64,000 bases of DNA, taken from contig NC_045144.1 in NCBI RefSeq assembly GCF_008831285.2, forward strand, positions 14,683,858 through 14,747,857. Reading direction: 5' to 3'. A program made the translations under genes and the position numbers. This stretch comes from Nymphaea colorata (taxonomy: Eukaryota > Streptophyta > Magnoliopsida > Nymphaeales > Nymphaeaceae). The number at the start of each line of letters is the position of its first letter. Position 1 is the first letter of the stretch. Below are positions 35,749 to 46,100 of the stretch, in pieces. Below the pieces are notes generated by a model. The model made no database searches. It was given only the letters and a program-made list of their open reading frames with translations, and was not told the DNA's origin.

Positions 35749-38657
35749 CCTGCTGAAAGGCCACGCATCAATGTATTTACAATCCATATATGCGATATAT
35801 AACTCCATATGGGCATTAAATTATGCAGTTTCTTTGATCTCAATAAACAAGTCCTCGTTCTCATACGTTGCTCGGTGTGGATGCTATAGGGGAGAGGGTC
35901 GGTGTTTGGGAGGTAGAGCCCATGGAAGTGAGTTGAAGCCAAAATCTCTTGAATAGTTTAAATGTTCAACGGAAAATGCCGAAATGCATGTATTATAAAA
36001 TGACAAACGCCACGCTACGTTCATCAAGCTATGAAGTTTTTTAAATTGTTTCCTACGAAACAGACAACAAACTTTCTACAGTAGGTTGCATGTCCATGGC
36101 CATTTAATAAAGTGTCGGCTAAGCTTGGGGAACATGGCCTTCGCAATATACTGAAGCCACACACTAATAGATGTGAAACCTTTATAAGATAAGGATCATG
36201 GTTCTTTAGTAGCTTTTCTTCTCATGACCAAGAGCTAGCTAGTTTATTGGCATGAAATAGAGAAATCTATCCGTTGCTTCCAATTTCCAACTCAAATAAT
36301 TTGAACTCTGATCCAGATGCGCCAAAGTGAAACAACAACGTGAAAAGGTTTGCACCTACTTCTCTAGTTGCGTGAAAGGACTATCAAAGAGAACTATCTA
36401 AACGTTTGATGCCAAAGAGAACTATCTAAACGTTTGACACCAAAGAGAACTATCTAAAGCTATGGCAAACATTTTTTTAATTTGGTTGAAAAGTATATAT
36501 ATGACATACAAAAAGAGCGATCTTTTCTTTGAAAGGCCAAAATAGCATAAAATGGGGAAGATACTAAGAAAAGGCTGAAGCCCCTTCTCCTTTCTCTTTA
36601 CCCCTCTCGAATCGAAGATTGCTTAGGAATTTGGGTGGCGAATGGTACACCTATCAACTAAAGTATCACATCTTTATTATTTTCAGCATAAAAGAATATA
36701 AATCAAATTGACAACCAGATTTTCACCATCCCATCAGTTTGACTAGCTATGCTACACATCTTAGTGCATCAAACACGACCAATGGCAACTACTGTTCTTA
36801 TTCTAACTAATGCGATCTGAGTTTTACCTTCTACCCCTATAAAAGGCTTGTCATGATCTCTAAATTGCATTGAGACAATACTAGGAGGTTTTTAGTTTAG
36901 AAACAATTCTTAATTTTTTTCCTGAAACTAAGGTAATTAAGAAATTTTTTTCAGGATGTATATTCCTAAAAATTGGTTGAAATTTATCAGCCCACTCAAG
37001 GGGGTCTGACCTTTTCGTCTTTTTGTTGAAAAAAATACTGACACTAATGGTTTAGAAAATTGTCAATTGTCAATTTCTCCATAAACAAAAAAGAAAAATC
37101 TTCGAGGAAAAACTTATCTAACATATATATATATATATATACTTCGCAAGCAACCCTTTTCAATTGGAAGCTCGTTAAAACTTGTGCTATGACATACCAC
37201 ATGCCCAATCAAATTGGGCTTTTATATGAATCGGATCCAATAACTCACTTTTTACAACTCATGTTGACCACGAATTACCCTTAAATAGGTAGTAGTTAAT
37301 CATGTATCAGTGTCGCTAATAACATATGGAAGTAAAATTTCAACTCTGCACTTTCTCAACAAAAAAATAATGCGTTTACGCTAGCAATATTGTAGCTTTC
37401 GACTTTTTTTACTTGCTTAAACATCGATCGTGCGTCTCACGATCGGTTTGTTTAGGTACAAAACGGCTGCAGGAGAGGCAGCTCGACAAAATATTTATGA
37501 GTTCCTCTTACTTTTCTTTCATCTTCTTTTGATTATTTGGTTTCTTTATCATTATCTTGGATTGCCTTGATATTTGCAAAGCATTTCTTTGTGGCTTTTT
37601 GTCTTTTAGCAAGCAAATTACGCATCTCTCCTTAGCCCTTTTCATCGACAAATCCATTGCATACATCTGTACTTGTAAGACAAATGTATTCTGCTATTAC
37701 CACTTTAATTACTTCTAGCAGCTTACCTTCCCAGGTGATTATATAACAAGTTGGGGTTTTTGTCATTTGAAAATTACTTTGACATTATTATATTGAAATG
37801 TGACTTTATTTGACAAATTTAAGCTAAAAAACTATTCATATACTTAAAAATGAAGAGCAAGGGATGAACATGACAGTAGCAGTAAGGCAGGGATGAATTT
37901 GTTACTTGCCTATAACATTAACACATCTGCTGCTGAATCACTGACACGGTCACGTTTTTTTTTTCAGGAAAAAAAAAACTAGAAGCTCAAGTGTGGATCA
38001 AAATATGGATAGTCTAATTTATCAAAGATTGTTTATTTACTTAAATTAAATAGGGTTATGTGATCTCCATTAGCGTCCAAACTATGCTTCCTACACCTAA
38101 TACCTCACTAACTGAACCAATGGGCTAAGTGTTGGTTAAACAAAGGCAAGAAGTACGGATGCAACATTTTTTTTCTTTCCATGGTTTAACAGAAAACCCA
38201 AATGTGGCAAGACCGTTATTATTTACAAGGTCTATATACTATTCAAGTGACAGTAGAAAATTTAACTACATCAAACATTTTTTTAATGTTTACTTAAGGG
38301 AATCGTCTTTTGGCATCAAACTCTCATGAGCATACCTTTATGTATCCAAGGTGCTATCATGCTTAGGGCCTAAATAGACATATGGTACACCTTCAACTCG
38401 GATGTTGTATTTACCACTATTTATAACTTAAAATAGCATAATTGAATAGGACAGCGACCACCGAATTCAAAATTTGTACTCCTTAAATGTTAGCACCTTA
38501 CCATCCCATAGCAGTATACTCTTTGATGCAACTACATGAAACTTGTTCGGCCTTTAGAAAGTGTTTTGTAACTTCCTTCTCTTCTACCCATGGTGAAACA
38601 GCACAAGCATTAATGCATACATCCCTTCCATTGCATAACTGATGCAAACACGGCTCT
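33916..38657. other. gene-free stretch with microsatellites
   Basis: Contains a (TG)n(TA)n tract at about 35713-35749, a 28-bp repeat at 36385-36460 and a TA run at about 37123-37140. No ORF is recognisable as a gene; the 99-codon minus ORF at 35643-35942 runs through the microsatellite. Confidence 0.5.
36385..36460. repeat. 28-bp tandem repeat, about 2.7 copies
   Basis: CAAAGAGAACTATCTAAACG begins at 36385, 36413 and (diverging at its end) 36441. Confidence 0.95.
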
Positions 38658-38665
38658 GTGAGAGC

Positions 38666-38912
38666 TAGGCTTGGGGATGAGCCTGGTCCGGGCCGGATCC
38701 ACAAGAGTCGGACTGGTGCCGGGCCATAGCTCGTAACTTAAAATATATATCATAATATCATTATAAAAATAAAAATAATATTAAAAACACATTTCGAGCC
38801 AAATCGGATCTTATTTGGCTAACTCGGGCTGGCTTGATAAGTTATCGGGTCGGCCCGGTATGCTTTTTTTGAGCCCAATTGGGCCGGCTACCGAGCCTGT
38901 TGCCCATCTTTA
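38666..38912. mobile_element. hAT-type MITE, perfect 8-bp target duplication GTGAGAGC
   Basis: GTGAGAGC occurs exactly at 38658-38665 and 38913-38920. The 247-bp body starts TAGGCTTGGGGATGAGCC and ends ..TGCCCATCTTTA; the inverted termini match only in part. It carries GGTCCGGGCCGG and GGGTCGGCCCGG subterminal runs like the neighbouring element. It is non-coding. Body plus one duplication is 255 bp, so it would keep a reading frame. Confidence 0.85.
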
Positions 38913-38962
38913 GTGAGAGCCACTATTGTTCTTCTTATGCCTGAAATCATTGTTCCTCCTAT

Positions 38963-39706
38963 TAGGCCTGGGAGTCGGGCCGGGCCGCCATCGGGTACCC
39001 GGCCCGGTCGGGCCCGAGTCTGGTCCGGGAAAACTGAGTCCCGGGCCGGGCCAGATGACGAAGCCCGGGTCGCCCGGCCCGATCCCCATCCCCCTCCATC
39101 TGCCGTTCCAATCATTCCGTTGTCGACTGTCGTTCCCGAAGAGAAATGTCTTCAGAGGGAGAGAAAAAAAAAAACAAAAAGCAAATGGATTTCTCCTAGG
39201 AACTGAATCTGAGGCAAACAGATCGAGTTAAGTACGCTCTTCTCATTCCGACGTAGCTGTTGCTTCTTCCTCTTTCCTCTTCTTCTACTCCGCCCGTTTT
39301 GTCGCCTGATATTTCTTCAGCGGCTAGGGCTTGGGGCCATCACCCGTGAGAACAGAACTGGAGGAGCGATTGCACGAGCTCTGGATCTGAATCGGAGAAG
39401 GAGAACAACCATATCTTTTGGAAGTTGGGTGTCTCTTCCTTCTTCTCTTGTTCGACCTCCCTATTATGTTCCTTCCTCTCTTGTTCCGCACCCATGACAA
39501 GGACGGCATCTTCCGCGTCTTCGACTCCAACGACGATGGCTTCCCCGTCTTCGACTCCCACGGCGACTGCAGGTGCCGGAGGATCATCCGCAGGACAAGC
39601 GCGGCCGTCGGGTGTCGGATGAACGCTCAAATGGGTCGGGCCCGGGCCCCGTGCTTCGTGCCCAACGAGCCGACCCCAGCCCCGCTCGGCCCGATGCCCA
39701 CCCCTA
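38963..39706. mobile_element. non-autonomous hAT-type transposon, perfect 8-bp target duplication CCTCCTAT
   Basis: CCTCCTAT occurs exactly at 38955-38962 and 39707-39714. The left end TAGGCCTGGGAGTCGGGCCG and the complement of the right end TAGGGGTGGGCATCGGGCCG match at 16 of 20 positions. Subterminal zones are GGGCCGGGCC-rich. The 744-bp interior has no transposase. It holds a GC-rich, gene-like core (about 39230-39640) resembling a 5' UTR and coding start, possibly captured host sequence. The ORFs at 38888-39231 are by-products of the terminal GC repeats. Confidence 0.9.
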
Positions 39707-41102
39707 CCTCCTATGCTTGAGGCGCCAGGAACAAACTCATCTTGTTTATGCCGCCCCTAGAACAAGAAATATAACCAAACACCTCCTCTAACACCCACGC
39801 CCTTCACACATTGGGGCTTGTGTATGTTGTTATGTTGGTCTAGTGACTAACCGGGCCAAAATTTAGTGTACTAACTTCACTGAATTGAGAAGAACCGAGC
39901 TTCTAATCGTCGGGCAGAATTAATATGTCTATCAAACCCAACATATATGTCCTTTTTTTGTCAAATTAATTTGTAAAAATTTTTCTCAACGGGAACTGAG
40001 GAACACTACATCGTGTTCCACCGTGCATAGCAAAGTACCCACGAGTTTTTTAGAGCTCCACAGGACTGAAGACTGAGCGAGTGGCGGAAAGTGACCGTTG
40101 ATGTCGTCCATTCCAATTCGTTTAAAAATCCGTTCTACCAAGATTCAATTGAGTATCAAATGAACAGTAGTACACCAGTAAAAGCTCTCCCACATGCGCA
40201 GAAGCTGCCATTTTTTCTCTGCAATAATGGCGGATCTCTGAAAAGTTCAAACTTTCTACAGCGTTAAATTAATTAATCCCACGTCGTTGCATGTCATGTC
40301 AAAGCCCATAAATTACTTCAAGTTAATTATACTTTTACCTTTTGTAATTATAAGGGGAAAGCTGCCTCGTATCACCGAATCTCCATTGCAGGCCTTTAAT
40401 TGGTGAATTCCTCGAGGGATCCTATTCCACCAGAGAATGTACTTATCATTGGAAAAGTAAGTAAATAATAATCATTTTGGAACAAATGAGGGATCGGCAA
40501 TAATGGGTTTGGAACTTGTGACCCCCTGTCAATTTGAAGTTTATTTAGGCTTAGACAACAAATAAACAGAGGGCTAATAGGCAGCGAGCTTTCAATTCGA
40601 ATTTTTATAGCGTCAATTCTTTGTATTAAAAAAGAAGAGCAGCAATATATAAGCTCAAACATAACGATAGAATCAAATAAGTAAAGTGTTTTTGCCACTA
40701 ACTACACTATTAATTCTCATGAATCCATAAAAGCTAGTTAATTCACTTTTTGGGATTCACCCAAGTTTTTCTCATCAAGAATAGTTAACTGTCTAAAATT
40801 CTTAGATCATACCCTTTCTTTCTTTAAGATTTCGGTCGCCAATATGAACGACAATTTCTATACATCTTTTTTTATCTTGTTCAAACTAATTCTCACCGAT
40901 ATGAATGAACTTCTGAGCGTTGATATATTCACAAATAATAGTGGGACAAGTTTTCATTATTATATATCTCAATATGATATCATTGCGACAATATATAAAC
41001 TTATTACAACTTTTTTTCCTTTTTTGGGGTGGGAAAGTATATATTATAGAAGCTTTATCCATTTTCATGAATCTTCTTTTAAAAGGATATGACCTTCGTG
41101 GC

Positions 41103-41161
41103 AATCCCACGTGAAGCGCACTCTCGGTGCGTTTTCACGTTTCAACGCCAATGTGGGGATT
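41103..41161. repeat. nested inverted repeat around a CACGTG box
   Basis: ACGTGAAGCGCAC (41109-41121) pairs with GTGCGTTTTCACGT (41127-41140) across a 5-base loop. Outer AATCCCAC (41103-41110) pairs approximately with GTGGGGATT (41153-41161). CACGTG at 41108-41113 is a G-box-type site. A TATAAAG follows at about 41175, but no ORF lies downstream. Confidence 0.5.
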
Positions 41162-41409
41162 CTATTAAATAAGACATATAAAGGGCCCCTCCTCGTGCAA
41201 GAGACACCTAACAGGATTATATATATATATATAAACTCATTTGATCTGTGGTGATAAATGGTTGAGAGAAAAAAAAGAGAAAAAAATATAAATTAATACT
41301 AAATAAAAAAAATATCTATCACTTTTTTTTATTGTTTTTCAACCAATTATTCATCATATTCGAACCAAACCACCCTTACCAATGAAATTGATTTGCATTC
41401 AGTTTTCTT

Positions 41410-41413
<4 letters not shown>

Positions 41414-41456
<43 letters not shown>
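41414..41456. repeat. (TA)n microsatellite
   Basis: TA run interrupted once by TG. Confidence 0.95.
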
Positions 41457-41457
<1 letters not shown>

Positions 41458-43058
41458 TACTATTCCAATTCTTTAGATATTCACCTTGTTTGTTATATAT
41501 TCACAATATGTTGAAATTTTTTTGAGAATATAAAAAGAGAAAGCACAAGTATTTTTCCGAATATTCCTTTGCCAAATGTATCATTGGGAACCGTATTTGT
41601 GGCTGCAAATCTATCACACCAATAAGGCATAAAAGAAATTGCAATTTGTACGCAGAGTTCATTTTGTCAATAAAGTTATAAAGCTTAATCATTTCCCATT
41701 TTGCGGTCTGGATTTCAGCAGTGTTGTAAATCGAAGCGATACTGATAACACTGAATTTGATATTTGAATAGCTCTCTTCACGTGATGGACACGCATGGTA
41801 GTAAAGTTATGTCACTAGTCAAATTTGGTGCTTGCTTGCGGCCGGCTTGCCTTAGTCGGTGAGGCAAATCTAGAGATGGAGCACTTATGTCACGTGGGAC
41901 CCCGATCTATTATTAATTCTGCATTTAGTTCCAAAACAGATCCAGTTCTGAATCTATTTATCCAGAAAAAACACGATTCTTGCGCGTAGATTGAGTTTTG
42001 ATTGAGTTCTGAAGTACCAATTCCAAGTTGCATCTCTAAATATATCCAACGAAGATCCAGAATATAATATAGATCCATATCTGATCCAGAGCATAACAGA
42101 ACCAGAATGGGCAAATACAATTCCCTTTTAGGATACATCTTACTGTAATAACCAAATTTGGGAATCAAGTCAGAGATTAATTGTGGACTGGAAAGCAATG
42201 ATGTCAATATGCTTCTCAAGTCCAAACCTGCTTAGTTCAATTATCAAATATGTTCTTAGGATGGCAATGCTTGGTATTATGTGGACTTAATTTCTCCAAG
42301 TTTTATTATCTTATTATTTGTTTTTTTACACGTTAACAAACATCTTTCAAGAGGCACCTCAAAAATAATAAATAAATAAATCTAAAGAATCGGGATTCGC
42401 TTTTGAAAAAGGCACCCAAATAATGGGCTGTTTCATCGCCTCTGATAGCTGTCGCTATTGATGACATTATAAAAGTACATAATTAGGGAAAGAATCTTTA
42501 ATTTCTTAATCCAAATCTAGTCGACACCACTACCAACTTGAATTACTATTGGCCTTTTGACTGGCAAGAACTCCTGAATCTGATAATTTTTTGTTGCCGT
42601 TAAATTTAGTTTTCACTTTCTGAGTCACAGTTTAAGAAAGAATTGCATATCGAGTGGATAGCTTGTAAAAATTGTGTATCATCTTAGACAAATAAACTGA
42701 ACTTTACACAGAAACTAATTGAGGGTCCTTTTTAAGTTTTAAGAAAAAGGAATAAAAGAAAGAAGGTTGAACCATCTTCATCTCCACCCAAACATAACAA
42801 AATCTATTTTCAGATATCATAAAAGACTAAAATCCAGCTGATGAACAGAAGATAAAGTAACCAAGAAAAAGAGTCAGTACCACTCGACACTCAGGAAAAT
42901 CCCAGAAATTCCAAAGAAGAAGAAGAGAAAGAAAAACTAGAAAAGATACTATCCGTTGTAATTCAGGCCATGCCCAACCGACACTAGCACATGTAGAATG
43001 CATGGATATTTTGGCCACTTCTCAACATTTAAATCTATCCCCAATGCTTCAAAATCTC

Positions 43059-43065
43059 TATAAAT
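43059..43065 (+). promoter_or_regulatory. TATA-box candidate for XYL1
   Basis: TATAAAT lies 40 bases before the XYL1 ATG. If used in the normal way, transcription would start near 43090, giving a 5' leader of only about 15 bases. A longer leader from an upstream start is equally possible. Confidence 0.4.
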
Positions 43066-43104
43066 TTCCTCCTCCTGCTTCCACCGCCTACACGGACACA
43101 AGCC

Positions 43105-46100
43105 ATGGCTACTCTTTCTCCTTTGATCGTACTCTTCTGTTCTCTGCTTTTGTCTCTCTCCCCTTTCGAAGTCTCTGCCCATTCACATACAACCAAAATC
43201 GGCAAAGGCTATCGCCTTGTCTCTCTAGAAGAATCGCCTGATGGAGGCCTCATTGGCCTTCTGCGGGTAAAGAAGAAAACCCATATTTACGGCCCTGATA
43301 TTCCCCATCTTCAGCTCTATGTCAAGTGCGTTACTCTCTTTTTTTTTTTCTGTATCTGTGTGTTTGTGTGTGTGTGTGTGTGTGTGTTTGTGTGTGTTGA
43401 TCTTGTTACTCTCTTGATTCAGGCATGAGACAGATGATAGACTGAGAGTTCACATCACAGACGCAGAAAGACAAAGATGGGAGGTTCCATACAACCTTCT
43501 TCCGCGAGCTCCTGCTCCTCTGCCGCTTTCCTCCGGCCGGAGTCTCATAGATATGAGGGGAAGGAAAGATTTTGAGATCACTCCTTCCGAACATGGTGAA
43601 AACGAACTGATATTCGGATTTAACGCAGACCCATTTGGCTTCTATGTGAGAAGAAGATCAAATGGGGAGACTCTGTTCAACTCGACTGCAGATAAGAGGA
43701 GCCATTATGGGCAAATGGTGTTCAAAGACCAGTATTTGGAGATCTCCACCAGCTTGCCTGAGAACTCCGCCTTGTATGGGCTGGGGGAGAACACACAGCC
43801 CAAGGGAATTCGGATTCAGCCGCATGATAAATACACTCTGTATACAACAGATATCTCTGCTATCAACCTCAACACAGACTTGTATGGTGATCATCCTTAC
43901 TATGTGGAGCTCAGGAACAATGGCGGAAAGGCCTCCTTTCATGGCGTCCTGCTGATGAACAGCAACGCCATGGATGTGTTCTACAGAGGCACGTCATTGA
44001 CGTATAAGGTCATTGGTGGTGTTCTTGATTTCTACTTCTTTGCTGGACCAACTCCTCTGGGGCTCATGGACCAGTACACCTCCTTTGTTGGTCGCCCTGC
44101 TCCTATGCCTTACTGGGCTCTTGGTAAGCACAAGGAATTCATTCTTCTCCTCTCTGTTTCCTTTTCTGATCGATTTCTCAACACCAGATTTTGTCATCAA
44201 TACATAAACCAACACTCCAGGAGTTGGAAACTGTTCGAAACTTGGATTTGCAGCATCCTGATTAGACCTAGAATGTTCCTGATTTTGGATGAGATAAAAA
44301 GAAAAAAGGCTTTTCACATGTCAGTATGCTTTAATTATTTTTGCAGGAAAGAAAAAGATATATGGCATAACTGGCTTTTCTTTTTGGAGGCAGGACATTA
44401 TAGTTCCTAGAACTCTGTAGACTGTAGTCTTCTTTAATATTGATTACTGCAGGTTGTGTGTTTCCTCCCAACGTGTCCATTTTCCCTCAGTTCTTTTATA
44501 ACATAAGAAGCCAACATAAATGCTTCCTTGTATAATTGTTACACTCTAGGAAAAAGCATAAAGTGGGTGTCGGGTTTGTTGACTTCTTTCTGCAATTCCA
44601 TTAATGAAAGAGGAATCGGCAGTGCAGACGAATCAAGTCCCATGTTTTCAATGCCATTGAAGAGATCAACCACCTCCCCCTGCCCTGGTCTCACAGAAAT
44701 TAAAAGAATCTCACCTTCTACTTAAATTCTTCATCACCGATCCAGGAGATGTTATGGTGCCATCCTACTGATGAGATGGTGTTTTAACAGGATGCCATGT
44801 TCCTGCTCTAGCGGACATGAAGATGGACCAGTACCGTGTCATGTCGAGGCGATTATACAAACAAAGTCTCTTTCTATGCTTACACGCGTACTGTTCCTCC
44901 ATTCTTTTGTCCACTAGTAATTTTAGCTGGCCTGCCTAATGAAGATAGTTAGGTTAACTAGAACCTTGGGCCTGGATAGAAAAGATGGAAAGTAGAACAA
45001 AGTGTATATAAAATATGTAGTAGAAGTATTTTTAACAAGAAGGCTGAGGTAGCATTAGGACAAGCCGAATAAATTAGTCAGTTTTTGAAACATTGTGTGT
45101 TGGATGAAACACTCAAAACGATATTTTATTGTAGAAAGCCTGGTATAGGTGAGGTTATTTATTTCCTTTTTGAAAACAACATTTTGTCAAAATTGGGCTT
45201 TTTGCAAACTCAGTTTCGACCGTCATGCAAACACGTTTGAGACGGTATTTTTGAGGCCAAATGGCGTTTTACCTTCAAAACACCATTTGAGGGTGTCATT
45301 CATATATGCTTTAAAGAATTAAATATGTTTTTATAAATGTTTATTTACTTATAGAGAAACCCCAAGGGCATACTTTTATACCTTCAAAATTATAGCGTGT
45401 TTTAAATAATAGATAGACATATGATATATCCTTCAATTTAGGTGTCATGCTTGCCACCATTTGTACGCAGAGAAATAACACAACCAAGCAAGACAACAGC
45501 CACAAGATTCAAACTTCAGTTTTTGAGTATGAGCTGCTTTGCAACCCAATTGTGCTACGCTCCTTGAGACTGGAATTAATAAATTAATATTGATTTAGAA
45601 TACTGAATCTACTTAAACCATATGGAATGCATATTCGAAGTACTAAACTTTGTTAAATATTTCTTTCTCAAATTCCAATTTATTTTTCGTTGCAGGATTC
45701 CATCAGTGCAGATGGGGATATCATAATGTCTCAGAGGTTGCCAGTGTGGTGGAAGGGTACAGCAAAGCCAGAATCCCTTTGGACGTCATGTGGACGGACG
45801 ATGACCACATGGATGCCGCCAAGGACTTTACTCTGAGCGCCCTCAACTTCCCTCCCCAAAAGATGAAGGCCTTCCTCAAAAAGCTCCACGGTGAAGGCCG
45901 CAAGTATATTGTCCTCATTGACCCAGGCATCAACGTGAACCGGACCTACAAGACCTATCTCAGGGGAATGGCCGACGATGTCTTCATTAAGCTCGACGGC
46001 GAACCCTATTTGGCCCAGGTCTGGCCCGGCATGGTCTACTTCCCGGACTTCCTTAACCCTAAAACCGTAGATTGGTGGTCCAATGAGATCTCCACCTTTA

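Larger units (their letters stand above)
39715..43058. other. gene-free stretch upstream of XYL1
   Basis: Holds an inverted repeat with a CACGTG core at 41103-41161, TA runs at about 41220 and 41414-41456, and some ATCC/AGAT-word DNA at 41940-42110. No coding exon is recognised. Confidence 0.5.

Noticed and set aside
38888-39231. Three overlapping ORFs of 75-101 codons rich in P, G and R
   Set aside because: They translate the GGGCCGGGCC subterminal repeats of a hAT-type element.
43994-44317. 107-codon minus-strand ORF in XYL1 exon 2 and intron 2
   Set aside because: Shadow of the well-supported XYL1 coding strand.
44124-44410. Read-through of XYL1 exon 2 to 44410
   Set aside because: The GH31 match stops exactly at the GTAAGC donor and resumes at 45696; the extension is intron.
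45650-45695. An ATG at 45650 as the start of a separate gene
   Set aside because: It lies in intron 2; family sequence begins at the acceptor 45695|45696.
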